Source: JAMHWD01 sp035911135
GTDB lineage: Bacteria; Pseudomonadota; Alphaproteobacteria; Micavibrionales; Micavibrionaceae
NCBI GenBank assembly: GCA_035911135.1
Contig: JAMHWD010000033.1
Coordinates: 79,016 to 143,015, forward strand
DNA length: 64,000 nucleotides
Reading direction: 5' to 3'
Below the pieces are notes generated by a model, which saw nothing but the letters and a program-made list of their open reading frames with translations, had not been told where the DNA came from and did not search any database. The translations under genes and the position numbers were made by a program. This document shows positions 1-9,618 of the stretch, piece by piece (position 1 is the stretch's first letter; every line of letters begins with the position of its first letter).

Positions 1-2
1 TG

Positions 3-257
3 GTGCCGGCGGCGCTGTTGATGATGCCGCTTTCGCTGGCCTTTATGGGCGGGGCGTATGAATGGGCCGATGTCTATCCGATGATGGTCTGCATCACACT
101 GTATTCCTACGCCTATACAGCCTTCATGGCGGCGCATGTTCTGCGTATCCCGATGGAGCTGGCCGGCTTTGTGGCTATCGCCAGCATGGCTATCAACCAA
201 AGCGCCCTTGATCTGATGAAATGGATCGGCGTTCAAGGTTTGCAACTGATTGCGTAA
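3..257 (+). CDS. C-terminal fragment of an unidentified membrane protein
   Basis: The reading frame is already open at the left edge of the window, so this is the 3' end of a longer gene; the GTG at its first codon is not necessarily a start. The visible 84 residues are strongly hydrophobic, with about three membrane-spanning stretches separated by short loops, and end in a TAA stop. I do not recognise the family. It converges on the WecA-like gene that ends 26 bp downstream on the other strand. Confidence 0.6.
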   Translation: MPAALLMMPLSLAFMGGAYEWADVYPMMVCITLYSYAYTAFMAAHVLRIPMELAGFVAIASMAINQSALDLMKWIGVQGLQLIA

Positions 258-282
258 TTTCTAAATAAGGTTTTTCCCTGTG

Positions 283-1422
283 TTAGACTTCCGGCGGCGC
301 GGTTAAATGCGCTGCCGCTTTCTTTTTGGGAAGCCGGGAAAGTTTGGCGATAAAGCGCTGAGGCTTGTAAGAAAGGGCCATATGCGAAAACAAAAGCGCA
401 ATCCATAAAATGGTCAGGACAAATTCCGGCACGCCAAAATAAACGCCCAGATATCCGATACCGCCCAGTGCAAAAACCCAAAGCAGTATCAGTGCCGTGG
501 AATGCCCGACGCTAAGCCCGGCATGGATGAAGTGATAATGAAAATGGCCGCGATCAGGATCAAAAGGATGGCGCCCTTCTTTCACGCGGCGGTAGAACTG
601 GCCGCAGGCATCAATGATGGGCAAGGCAATAATCCAGGCGATTGTAATAGGAACAACGGCGGGGTTGGGCTCCTGCGCCAGTTTGATACAGTACCAGCCA
701 ATCACAAGACCCAGCCCTAACGAGCCAGCATCCCCCAGAAAGACGCAGGCCTTCTTACGCAGCGGATGGCGCATGTTGAAAAATAAAAATCCAGCAATAG
801 CGGCCAGCAAGATTGAAAGCGCCGAGAAAGCCGCCCAGTCCTGTGCTATCACGCAGGCCACCATCAGCCAGAAAATCATCACCGATGATTTCCCGGCGGC
901 CAGCCCGTCCAGACCATCCATCAGGTTCACCGCATTCACCAGCAATGTCACGGCGGTAATTGTGAAAGGGATAGCCATGAAGCCAAGCCCCAGCGTGCCC
1001 AATCCGAACAGATCGCCCAGATGCGTGAGTTGCGCCCCGCCCAGAATCACAATCATCGAGGCCGCACCAATCTGGATGGCGAATTTTGACCATGCGCTCA
1101 AGTGCAGTTTATCGTCCACCGCGCCGGTGCCCAGCAGCAGAATGAGCGCTGCGAATAACGGCCAGTAATCGGCAAAAGAAAAACCCGCCAGCAGCCCCAG
1201 AATCATAAAGACTGGAAAAATGACCAGTCCGCCGATCAGGGGTACTTCGTCTTCATGTTGCTTGCGGCCGCCGGGCTTGTCGGTCAGGCCAAAACGTATC
1301 GCCAGCAGGCGCGCGGGTGGAATAATCAGAACAACAGCCAGAAACGCCAGAAACGGCGCGAGATAGGGCGGTAACAATTCCATGGTATGAAGTGAATCCA
1401 TCTTGGGGAAAATATGTATCAT
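283..1422 (-). CDS. WecA/MraY-family polyprenyl-phosphate sugar-1-phosphate transferase
   Basis: Integral membrane enzyme of glycosyltransferase family 4 (WecA, TagO, MraY superfamily). It would transfer a sugar-1-phosphate, probably GlcNAc-1-P, from a UDP-sugar to undecaprenyl phosphate and so start O-antigen or other surface-polysaccharide synthesis. Visible signatures are the Mg-binding 'NAVNLMDGLDGLAAG' motif, the 'FLGDAGSLGLGL' loop, a His-rich cytoplasmic loop 'DRGHFHYHF', and about ten hydrophobic helices in 379 residues, the usual family length. Two later ATGs at 1401 and 1383 are equally plausible starts, and no strong ribosome site distinguishes them. MraY itself is unlikely, because no cell-division (dcw) genes are nearby. 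The sugar substrate cannot be read from the sequence. Confidence 0.85.
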   Translation of the reverse strand: MIHIFPKMDSLHTMELLPPYLAPFLAFLAVVLIIPPARLLAIRFGLTDKPGGRKQHEDEVPLIGGLVIFPVFMILGLLAGFSFADYWPLFAALILLLGTGAVDDKLHLSAWSKFAIQIGAASMIVILGGAQLTHLGDLFGLGTLGLGFMAIPFTITAVTLLVNAVNLMDGLDGLAAGKSSVMIFWLMVACVIAQDWAAFSALSILLAAIAGFLFFNMRHPLRKKACVFLGDAGSLGLGLVIGWYCIKLAQEPNPAVVPITIAWIIALPIIDACGQFYRRVKEGRHPFDPDRGHFHYHFIHAGLSVGHSTALILLWVFALGGIGYLGVYFGVPEFVLTILWIALLFSHMALSYKPQRFIAKLSRLPKKKAAAHLTAPPEV

Positions 1423-1451
1423 ATTTTGTATGGTTTAGATATTGAGGACTT

Positions 1452-2501
1452 TTAAATATCCATAAAACGCGATGGTTTGAGAGCATTGACGGTGAATTTT
1501 GACTGGGAGAGCGGGTATTCCAGTATCATATCCTTGATCAGGATTGCCGCGGCCAGTGAGGATATAATCCCGTGTGAACCATGCGCGGCAGAGATATAAA
1601 TATTGTTATGGCCGGGCAATCTTCCCGCGATAGGAAAATGATCTTTTGACGAGGCGCGCAGCGCCGCCCGGCGGCCGGTCATTTCAAGATGGCGTGTTTC
1701 AATGCCGGTGGCTCTGGCAAGGCCGGCGATATTGTCGCGGTCATCCTCATCCATGAGTTCGGTATGATCCAGCCATCTTTGAAATGTCGCGCCCAATGTA
1801 AAATTCCCGTCCTGATCGGGTGGGGAACAGTAACCGCCATAGCCCAGATTACAGCGCAGATTACGGATGAGCGAAGATGGGGGCGCACGCATCTGTGTGA
1901 TCTGCCCGCGCACCGATTGCATCGGAATCCATGAAGTTTGCGAAAAATTTGCCAAACCATTCGCGCAGGCCAAAATGGTGATATCGGCCTTGATGTCGGC
2001 CAGATTTTCAATGCGTGTATTCATATGTGTTTTTATATTGCGTGCATAAAGCCGGCAGAGTTTTTGCGGGTTTACATGGCCGCTGGATTTCAGATACAGC
2101 GCGTCCAGTTTTAAAGGGATGCCTGCAATGACGCTGGCCTCGTTCGCATTGACCATACACATTTCATCCGCCGGCCAGCCCCAGTTTTCAGCTGTCTGGG
2201 GGAAGCGTTTGTCTTTTTTATCATCGATCATCAAATGCAGCGCCCCGCATTTATGCCAATCAATTTCAGGCGCGATGGAATCAAATAGCCGCACGCCCGA
2301 AGCAAAGGCGGAAGTGAAATAATCGCTTTCCGGGCTGCGATGCGCCGAGAGCCGTGGGTTGATCAGCCCCAGTGCATTGCCCGAAGCGCCAAGGGCGATA
2401 TCTGCGCCGGCCTCATAGATTTCCGGGTTCAGCCCCGCCTGCTTTAGTATGTAGGCGCATGCCGTTCCCGCCAGACCTGCGCCAATGATAGCGATTTTCA
2501 T
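1452..2501 (-). CDS. mnmC2: FAD-dependent tRNA cmnm5(s2)U-demodification oxidoreductase, stand-alone MnmC C-terminal domain
   Basis: The protein starts with a dinucleotide-binding motif 'GAGLAGTACAYILKQAG' and has the D-amino-acid-oxidase fold seen in the C-terminal half of bifunctional MnmC. That half oxidatively removes the carboxymethyl group from cmnm5(s2)U34 of certain tRNAs to give nm5(s2)U. Near the C terminus, 'GRRAALRASSKDHFPIAG' matches the MnmC FAD-domain pattern. The gene overlaps the upstream methyltransferase gene by four bases (ATGA), so the two are translationally coupled. In E. coli both activities are on one polypeptide. A general glycine/amino-acid oxidase is the alternative, but the neighbour makes MnmC much more likely. 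Confidence 0.88.
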   Translation of the reverse strand: MKIAIIGAGLAGTACAYILKQAGLNPEIYEAGADIALGASGNALGLINPRLSAHRSPESDYFTSAFASGVRLFDSIAPEIDWHKCGALHLMIDDKKDKRFPQTAENWGWPADEMCMVNANEASVIAGIPLKLDALYLKSSGHVNPQKLCRLYARNIKTHMNTRIENLADIKADITILACANGLANFSQTSWIPMQSVRGQITQMRAPPSSLIRNLRCNLGYGGYCSPPDQDGNFTLGATFQRWLDHTELMDEDDRDNIAGLARATGIETRHLEMTGRRAALRASSKDHFPIAGRLPGHNNIYISAAHGSHGIISSLAAAILIKDMILEYPLSQSKFTVNALKPSRFMDI

Positions 2502-3232
2502 GGCGCGCTCTCTGTCTTGAAAATGCCGGCTAGCATGTCGCGCTTGCGGCCAAAGCCTTTGACTTTGCGCACATCAAATCCGGCGCCTTCCAGTCCGCGT
2601 TTAACAAACCCGGCCGCCGTGAAGGTGGCAAAGCTTGTGCCCTTATGGCTAAGGGATGCCATGGCGGCAAAGACTTTCTCGCTCCACATATCGGGGTTGC
2701 TCGCGGGGCGAAACCCGTCCAGAAACCAGCAATCGGCTTTGGCTTCGATCCGCCTTAAGGCATCATTGGCATCATCGAATATAAGGGTGAGTGTGATATT
2801 CTGGCCAAATTCGATACGGTGAAACCCGGGCAAGGGCAGGGGGTAATTGGCAATCAGCGTATCAAATATTGCCGGGAATTCGCCGCGCCAATGGTCAAGA
2901 TATTCCGCGATCTGCCCTGCGGAAAGCGGGAATTTTTCCACCGATACGAAATGGAGCGTTTGTCCGGCCGTGGCCGTATCGCGGAATAATTGCGCCGCGG
3001 CCAGAAAATTCAGGCCCGTTCCAAAACCGGTCTCGATGATCGTGAAGTTTTTTTTATCCTGCCAGCCGCCCGGCAGGTTATTGGAATCCAGAAAGACATG
3101 GCGCGTTTCGGCCAACCCGTCCAGCGCCGAAAAATAAACATCGCCAAATTCCTCCGAGCGCGGCGCGCCCAGATCCTTTTCGTGAAGCTCGGCTTTGTGG
3201 TCTTCTCCGGGTAATGTGCTTGAATTTGGCAT
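2498..3232 (-). CDS. mnmD: tRNA (mnm5s2U34)-methyltransferase, stand-alone MnmC N-terminal domain
   Basis: SAM-dependent methyltransferase that converts nm5s2U34 to mnm5s2U34 in tRNA, the last step after the FAD enzyme encoded just downstream. The N-terminal block 'FGDVYFSALDGLAETRHVF' and the SAM-binding 'ETGFGTGLNFL' are diagnostic, and 'CWFLDGFRPASNPDMWS' and 'GFGRKRDML' complete the family pattern. The chosen ATG gives the conventional length of about 244 residues; an in-frame ATG at 3250 is possible. No clear ribosome site is visible before either. The gene is divergent from the peptidase gene at 3286, leaving about 50 bp for both promoters. Confidence 0.9.
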   Translation of the reverse strand: MPNSSTLPGEDHKAELHEKDLGAPRSEEFGDVYFSALDGLAETRHVFLDSNNLPGGWQDKKNFTIIETGFGTGLNFLAAAQLFRDTATAGQTLHFVSVEKFPLSAGQIAEYLDHWRGEFPAIFDTLIANYPLPLPGFHRIEFGQNITLTLIFDDANDALRRIEAKADCWFLDGFRPASNPDMWSEKVFAAMASLSHKGTSFATFTAAGFVKRGLEGAGFDVRKVKGFGRKRDMLAGIFKTESAP

Positions 3233-3285
3233 GATTGAATCTATAATCATTTGCAACGCAAAATACAAAGGGAACTATACGTATA

Positions 3286-5349
3286 ATGACACTTGCCGCG
3301 CTTCTTGATCTCTCGCCCTTGCCCAATAACGCCCCGCCTTTTGATAAGATCGAGGCCGGGGATTACCGCCCGGCAGTGGAAAAGGCCATTGAGGAGGCGC
3401 GGGCCAATGTCGAGGCGATCAAGGCCAATCCGGCCAAGCCCGATTTCGAGAATGTGATTGTGACCCTTGAAAGCGCATCGGAAACACTGGGGACCGTGAC
3501 GGGCATATTCTATAACCAGCTCTCTTCCGTGGGCGGGGATGAATTGCAGGCATTGGCCGAGGTGATTGGCCCGATCGGCGCGCAATTCTCAAACGATATT
3601 ATTCTGGATGCAGATTTGTTCAAAAAAGTACGCGCGGTCTATGATGCGCGGGAGAGCCTGAAATTAACACCGGAGCAGGACATGCTGCTGGAGGATACAT
3701 ATAAGGGCTTCGTGCGCGGCGGGGCGCTGCTGGATGAGGCAAAACAGGCAAGGTTACGCGAGATATCGCAGGAAATGTCCGTTCTGGGGCCTCAGTTCAT
3801 GAACAACGCCAAAAAGGCCATGGAGGCTTTTGAATTGCGGATCACGGATAAGGCTGATTTGTCGGGATTGCCGGATACCGCGATCGAGGCCGCGCAACTG
3901 GCCGCCGAGGAAAAAGGATATAAGGGCGAGTGGCTTTTTACACTGGATATGCCGAGCTATATCCCCTTTATCCAATTTGCCGATAACCGGAACCTGCGTG
4001 AAAAAATATGGCGGGCGATGAGCACAAGGGCGTGGAGCGCGGATAAATCCGATACGTTTGATAATCAGGATAATGCCATCAAAATCGCCAGCCTGCGGCA
4101 CGAGCGCGCGCAGATCATGGGCTATGATACCCACGCCCATTTCGTGCTGGAAGAGCGCATGGCCGAAGTGCCGGCCACGGTGCAGGATTTCCTGGTCAAG
4201 CTCAAGGATGCCTACAGGCCGGCCGCGCTGAAGGATTTTGCCGCGCTGAAAGACTTCGCGGCCAAGGCAGGCGTTTCTGATTTCAAGCCGTGGGATTCCG
4301 GATATTTCAGCGAGAAATTAAAGCAGCAGATGTTTGATTTTTCCTCCGAAGATTTGCGCCCGTATTTCCCGCTGGATAATGTGTTGAAAGGATGCTTCAC
4401 GCATTTCACGAAGCTCTTTAACCTGGCCTTCAAGCCCGCCCCGCAATATCCGGTCTGGCACGAGGATGTGAAGGCTTTTGATGTGGTGGATGAAACCGAT
4501 GGTTCATTTGTCGGCACGTTTTATTGTGACTTCCACCCGCGCGCAGGCAAGAAAGACGGCGCATGGATGACATCCTACCGCGATCAGGGATTGTTCTCTG
4601 GCAAGGTGGAACGCCCGGTGATTGCGATTGTCTGCAACTTTACCAAACCAACCAAAGATGCGCCCTCGCTGCTCACCCATGATGAGGTACTGACTCTGTT
4701 TCATGAGATGGGTCATGCCATTCATGGTTTGCTCTCCCGCGTGACATATCGCTCGCTTGCCGGGACGAATGTGAAATGGGATTTTGTGGAACTGCCTTCT
4801 CAGGTGCAGGAAAACTGGTGCTATGAGAAGGAGACACTGGATCTCTTTGCCGCGCATTACCAGAGCGGCGAAAAAATCCCGCAAGATCTGATCGACAAAC
4901 TGGTCGCCGCCAAGAATTACATGGGCGGCATGGCGGGATTGCGTCAGGTGGGGCTGGCCACGCTGGATATGGCATGGCACGCCGCCGATCCATCCGCCAT
5001 CAAGGATGTGGCCGCGTTCGAGGATGACGTGCTGAAAGATATCGCCCTGTTCCCGCGCTATGCCGGGCCGACCTCCACCAGCTTTAATCATATTTTCGCG
5101 GGCGGGTATTCGGCCGGGTATTACAGCTATAAATGGGCGGAAGTTCTGGATGCCGATACGTTCGAGTTCTTCCTCGAACAAGGTTTATATGACCGCAAAA
5201 CGGCCGAGGCCTATAAGGCTGAGATCCTCTCCAAGGGCGGCAGCGCGCATCCGAAAGTGCTCTACCGCAATTTCCGTGGCCGTGATGCTGACCCCAATGC
5301 GCTGCTGCGCCGGGAAGGGCTGATCGAGGGCGCGGGCAAGGCGGCCTGA
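3286..5349 (+). CDS. dcp: M3-family peptidyl-dipeptidase / oligopeptidase A
   Basis: Zinc metallopeptidase of family M3 (thimet-oligopeptidase type), 687 residues with no signal peptide, hence probably cytoplasmic and degrading short peptides. The zinc site 'FHEMGHAIHG' lies near residue 470, and the downstream glutamate ligand sits in 'FVELPSQVQENW'. The C terminus 'YRNFRGRDADPNALLRREGL' is typical of Dcp/OpdA. A small in-frame duplication of 'ALKDFA' (about 4228-4257) lengthens a helix compared with normal members. I cannot separate Dcp from OpdA by eye; Dcp is slightly favoured by the C-terminal motif. Confidence 0.9.
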   Translation: MTLAALLDLSPLPNNAPPFDKIEAGDYRPAVEKAIEEARANVEAIKANPAKPDFENVIVTLESASETLGTVTGIFYNQLSSVGGDELQALAEVIGPIGAQFSNDIILDADLFKKVRAVYDARESLKLTPEQDMLLEDTYKGFVRGGALLDEAKQARLREISQEMSVLGPQFMNNAKKAMEAFELRITDKADLSGLPDTAIEAAQLAAEEKGYKGEWLFTLDMPSYIPFIQFADNRNLREKIWRAMSTRAWSADKSDTFDNQDNAIKIASLRHERAQIMGYDTHAHFVLEERMAEVPATVQDFLVKLKDAYRPAALKDFAALKDFAAKAGVSDFKPWDSGYFSEKLKQQMFDFSSEDLRPYFPLDNVLKGCFTHFTKLFNLAFKPAPQYPVWHEDVKAFDVVDETDGSFVGTFYCDFHPRAGKKDGAWMTSYRDQGLFSGKVERPVIAIVCNFTKPTKDAPSLLTHDEVLTLFHEMGHAIHGLLSRVTYRSLAGTNVKWDFVELPSQVQENWCYEKETLDLFAAHYQSGEKIPQDLIDKLVAAKNYMGGMAGLRQVGLATLDMAWHAADPSAIKDVAAFEDDVLKDIALFPRYAGPTSTSFNHIFAGGYSAGYYSYKWAEVLDADTFEFFLEQGLYDRKTAEAYKAEILSKGGSAHPKVLYRNFRGRDADPNALLRREGLIEGAGKAA

Positions 5350-5364
5350 TAATAAAAAGGTAAC

Positions 5365-8300
5365 TTAGTCGCGGCGAATACAACGGATGTTGTATGTGTT
5401 CGTTTTTGTCTGCTGGTTTTGAATATTCATTTGGAAATAATAGTAACGAGCCTGAGTCGTGGTTGTTTCGGTCGATGCCCAGTAGCTACCCGTTGTAGAA
5501 AAAGCCTGTATGGATGAGGCGTTGATGGCGGCTCTGTTATTATAGAGTAAGGCAAGCTCGTTCTGTGAAGGCAGGTACCAGTCCGTTTTTGAATGTCTGT
5601 TTAATGCATCGCATACATTGAAGGCTGGGAAATTCGCAATCGGAGAGACTTGTGCGTGGTTGAGTTTTCCGTCAGTTGTGGAGTCTGTCGCGATATCATT
5701 AGTGCCAGTGGATGTTTTCCAGGCAGACGACGTGGATTGATTGGTATTGGTCACATAGATTTTTTCTGCGCCAGCACCATAGTTATAGCTAGTAAAATAA
5801 ATGGATCCGTCGGCACATATTTGCCCTGCGCTGGGGGATCCGGCGCAGGGATCAGTTTGCACCACTATATCAAAGGTGCGGCTGACATTGTTTCCGGTGG
5901 GATCGGTTGCCGTTACGGTAATTGAATATGTGCCGGCCAAACCCGGCGCCGTACCGCTTATCTCGCCGGATGAGTTGACACTGATCCAAGCATCTCCGCT
6001 GGCTTTGGAATAGGTCACAGTTCCACTGTCATCTGTAGCTGTTACCATCAAGCCGGAAGAAAGACTGGTGTTAATATAAGTCGTGGTGATCGTGCCCGCA
6101 GCCGTAGTCCAGACGGGTGCCATGATATCTGGCGGTGTAGTAGTAGAACTCTCCACAATGGATGTCGTGGCCACCCAGCGCTCGCCATTACAGAATTGCA
6201 TGACGTTGAAATCATCATTATAGACCATCTCGCCGCCCACGCCGGAGGGGTTGGAGCATGCGCCTAGTTGCTGGGTTAAATAACCTTTTCTTACGCAGCG
6301 TACTGAAAAAAGCCAGTCTTTGTTATCCGCACCGCCAAAATTGATTTGCGATCCATCGCTGAAATCCTGATTTCGAGCATTTCCAGCACCATTATTCGTT
6401 GATGTCCAATAGAAACCTGACGGGTTTGTGCCGCTTAAATTAAAGCCGCCAATGGCCAGTCTGTTTGTGTAGAGTACATTTAATTCATTAAGAGCGGGTA
6501 AGTACCAGTCACTATCACCGTGAGCAACAAGATCCGCGCAGGCTTTTGCTGCGTTGTGTGGCTGGATACCAGTTGCGACGCTATTTGAATCTGCTGCGAT
6601 GATTGTGGATGTGTTATTTGAGCCACTTGTTGAGCTTGTGCCCCCCACAGTAACAAAATTTGTATTGCCATCATTCCACGAATACTGGCCTAAATCGGCT
6701 TGGGTTGTGTACATAGGCAGGTTTTGATCGGGCGATAAGCCCGCATAGACGGATCCATTATCACATACGTTACCAATAGTTGAGCAGTTGCTGATAGAAC
6801 CTGCATTTCCACCTGTTGCGCCGTAAAGCAGCGCAATCTCGGCGCCACTGAGGGCGCGGTTGTAAATGCGCGCATCGTCCATAGCGCCTAGAAAATCTTC
6901 GGCACCGTCATTGCGCGCGCCTATGCGCCAGATGGCGCTGTTGGTCAGGAGGGAGTTCGTGTGCGCCACAGGCGTGCTGGGGACCCCATCGACATAAGCC
7001 GTTATATTTGTATCGTTTACAACACAAGCGTAATGATGCCATTGGTTATTAAACAGGTTCACGCCTGTAACTGTGCCAATACCGCTTGCGCCGCTTGCGC
7101 CGCATTCAAATTCACCGCTGGCCAGCAGCATCATCCATTTCTGGTTTCCGCCGGTCGAATATTTGCTCAAGAGCCTCATGTTGCCGGCTGACCCGGATTT
7201 CGCCCATGTCGATAAAGTATAACCGCCTCTGTTGAAATCCAGGTTGACGGTGTCGATCCAGTCGTTGTTTCCGTCGAGATTCACGGCTGTTCCGTTTATG
7301 CCGGCTACTGTTGTTGCGGGAAAAGTTGTTCCCGTAAGCGTTCCATTATAACCGTATCCTGAACTATCCGCAGCGGTAGTGCCTGTGGTTTCATCCAGCT
7401 TCCAGTGACCGACCAGAGAGGATGATTTATAAATCGTGCTGATCTCCGTCTCCGTCAGGGCGCGGTTGTAGAATCGCACATCGTCGATTATGCCGTCGGC
7501 ATATCCGGCATCGCTCCTGCCGATGACAAAAGGACCCGAGGTATAGACCATGGGGGAGCCGGTTCCGGAGTAGCTGCCCCCGTCATTGACACCGTTGACA
7601 TAGATATCCATATCGGTCGGTCCGCGAACGACTGCGGCCACATGATACCAGGTGTCGGCCGCCAGCGTGGTGGAGCCATGTTTGCTGCGACGGCTGCTGG
7701 GGCCAGCTCCGCCGTTATCACCGTAATGCACGCCAATCGCGCTGATGGTGTCGTTGACACTCATCCAAAATCCGCTATAGAGGCCGCTCTGGAAATCTGA
7801 TCGGACGATTGGAAAGCCAATCCCGTTTAATGCGTCATATTTGATCCACGCCGCCATTGTCACGGGCAGGGCAGGCTTGAGCGTGGCCGATGTTCCCATG
7901 TCGATATAATCATTCGTTCCATCGAAATTAAGGCCGGCGCCGATTTGTGCCGGGACGCTGTTGGACGCGCCGGTCAGGCCGCCCTGCATGGTGCCGTTCA
8001 GGGCGCTGGCGGAGGAATCAATCGCCGTGGCGTTGGTATCGTTCAACGTCCAGTGCCCGATCAGCCCGGAAGATGTCGCAACAGGCGAAAGGGAGGAGGC
8101 ATCCTCGCCTTCGCCCGCGATTTTCGGCCCCATGGCGATCCAGCGCGTGCCGTTGCAATACTGCATGACCCCTTCGCTGGCGTTGTAGTTCATCTCCCCG
8201 ATCCCTCCCGAAGGATTGGTGCAAACGGCCGAGGCCGCCGTGGCGGCTTGCTCGAAGCAGTAAAGCCGTGCATTGTTGTTACACAGACCTCCTGAATAAT

Positions 8301-9618
8301 TATTTGTCCAGTTGCCATCGGAGCTGGTATTTACGCCGCGGTGGCCGGCCGGGGAGGCGGGGAGGGCCGCCCAGTTGCTACAGTGCATGGCATTGGTCGA
8401 GGAAAGTCGATCGCCAGTGCTGGCAACGTTACTCCAGGCATAATAAATTCCATCTGGCACAGTCGTATTGTCGGGGCGTCTGCTGATGGCGGCATCCAGA
8501 GAATTATCTGTCAGATCTGCCCAGTTATCGGCGATTTTGGTACCATTAACCAGAACATACGGGCTGTATGATTGTTCGAAGCGTGTTGTGGGTGCGCTGG
8601 CGGTTGTGCTATCGGCAATCCATGCCATATAGTTGCCATGCAGGTTATATGTGAGTGCCTCCTGATTACATTTTGCATCGGCGCCAGTGACGCCCCCGAC
8701 GCCTTGGCCTTGCCATGCATCATGGGTAATGAAAACCAGCCGTTCATTCGCCTTCCCGCCGCAGGATGTAATGCCCGGATTGCAGGTACGGGCCTCGGAT
8801 CCGGTGGCGATCCAGTTCGCGCCGTTGCAATATTCCATGACCTTGTCGTTGTAATTGAAAATCATCACGCCTTCATGGGCGGCATTACAGGTGACAGGCC
8901 CTTCATAGGCATTGGCCAGCGCATAAATGTCATCGGCCGAGAGGACGCGGTTATAGAGGCGAAAATCATCCAGATTCCCTTTGAAATAATGCGAGCTGGA
9001 ACTGAAATGGCCGATGGTCATGGTGGTGGAGGTTGACGGGCCTATTGTGCCGCTGGGTGTATCAACCGTGGTCAGGGTCCTTTCAACGCCATCCACATAT
9101 AATTTGGGTTTTGTGGCGGTTGTGCCCGTGAAATCATACGTAAAGGCATAATGTCGCCATTCATTGACCTTGTATGGCGAGGAATAATAGGCCCATGATC
9201 CTGCATTCCCGCTCCAGCGGCTGACACGCAGGGATATGGCATTATTATCCCATTGATTGCTGATGGTCAGGCCGGAACCGTTCAGCACGTTCATATAGCC
9301 GGAAATCTGATAGGGTTTGGCCCAGAAGGCGATCGTAACCTGATTCAGGTTGTTATAAGGAGCCGCGGCCACATCAGTGGCATGCCCCGAACCGGCGATA
9401 CGAAAGGATCGATTGATCAGCTTGGGCTGGCTGGCACCTGATACGTTAGCGCCAGTCGTGCCGTGATTGGCGCTGGGGCTGGAATCCATGACCGTCGTGC
9501 CCGATGTTTCATCCATGCGCCAATGGCCGACCAGCCCGGTGGTGGTATCCTGCGCGGCGGCAGGCAGGGCAAAAAAGATCGTTAGAGCCATACCAAACAA
9601 CGTCATCACACGCTTCAT
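5365..9618 (-). CDS. secreted LamG / DUF1554-like / DUF1566 mosaic surface protein
   Basis: A 1417-residue exported protein. It has a Sec signal peptide ('MKRVMTLFGMALTIFFALPA', then AQ), a LamG/concanavalin-like lectin domain (about 25-240), a DUF1554/C-type-lectin-like segment (about 290-455), a second and third LamG domain (about 515-730 and 733-936), a DUF1566 domain (about 954-1109), an Ig/He_PIG-like domain (about 1165-1256) and a second DUF1566 domain to the end. A cysteine motif of the type 'GEMNYNASEGVMQYCNG' occurs three times, near 245, 465 and 1120, as spacer units. This domain set suggests a surface or pilus-tip adhesin binding glycans; the ligand is unknown. The start ATG lies in the loop of a hairpin in a REP-like element (9601-9673). 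An upstream in-frame TTG at 9693 would put charged residues before the signal peptide, so 9618 is preferred. No sortase motif or autotransporter barrel is seen. Confidence 0.8.
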   Translation of the reverse strand: MKRVMTLFGMALTIFFALPAAAQDTTTGLVGHWRMDETSGTTVMDSSPSANHGTTGANVSGASQPKLINRSFRIAGSGHATDVAAAPYNNLNQVTIAFWAKPYQISGYMNVLNGSGLTISNQWDNNAISLRVSRWSGNAGSWAYYSSPYKVNEWRHYAFTYDFTGTTATKPKLYVDGVERTLTTVDTPSGTIGPSTSTTMTIGHFSSSSHYFKGNLDDFRLYNRVLSADDIYALANAYEGPVTCNAAHEGVMIFNYNDKVMEYCNGANWIATGSEARTCNPGITSCGGKANERLVFITHDAWQGQGVGGVTGADAKCNQEALTYNLHGNYMAWIADSTTASAPTTRFEQSYSPYVLVNGTKIADNWADLTDNSLDAAISRRPDNTTVPDGIYYAWSNVASTGDRLSSTNAMHCSNWAALPASPAGHRGVNTSSDGNWTNNYSGGLCNNNARLYCFEQAATAASAVCTNPSGGIGEMNYNASEGVMQYCNGTRWIAMGPKIAGEGEDASSLSPVATSSGLIGHWTLNDTNATAIDSSASALNGTMQGGLTGASNSVPAQIGAGLNFDGTNDYIDMGTSATLKPALPVTMAAWIKYDALNGIGFPIVRSDFQSGLYSGFWMSVNDTISAIGVHYGDNGGAGPSSRRSKHGSTTLAADTWYHVAAVVRGPTDMDIYVNGVNDGGSYSGTGSPMVYTSGPFVIGRSDAGYADGIIDDVRFYNRALTETEISTIYKSSSLVGHWKLDETTGTTAADSSGYGYNGTLTGTTFPATTVAGINGTAVNLDGNNDWIDTVNLDFNRGGYTLSTWAKSGSAGNMRLLSKYSTGGNQKWMMLLASGEFECGASGASGIGTVTGVNLFNNQWHHYACVVNDTNITAYVDGVPSTPVAHTNSLLTNSAIWRIGARNDGAEDFLGAMDDARIYNRALSGAEIALLYGATGGNAGSISNCSTIGNVCDNGSVYAGLSPDQNLPMYTTQADLGQYSWNDGNTNFVTVGGTSSTSGSNNTSTIIAADSNSVATGIQPHNAAKACADLVAHGDSDWYLPALNELNVLYTNRLAIGGFNLSGTNPSGFYWTSTNNGAGNARNQDFSDGSQINFGGADNKDWLFSVRCVRKGYLTQQLGACSNPSGVGGEMVYNDDFNVMQFCNGERWVATTSIVESSTTTPPDIMAPVWTTAAGTITTTYINTSLSSGLMVTATDDSGTVTYSKASGDAWISVNSSGEISGTAPGLAGTYSITVTATDPTGNNVSRTFDIVVQTDPCAGSPSAGQICADGSIYFTSYNYGAGAEKIYVTNTNQSTSSAWKTSTGTNDIATDSTTDGKLNHAQVSPIANFPAFNVCDALNRHSKTDWYLPSQNELALLYNNRAAINASSIQAFSTTGSYWASTETTTTQARYYYFQMNIQNQQTKTNTYNIRCIRRD

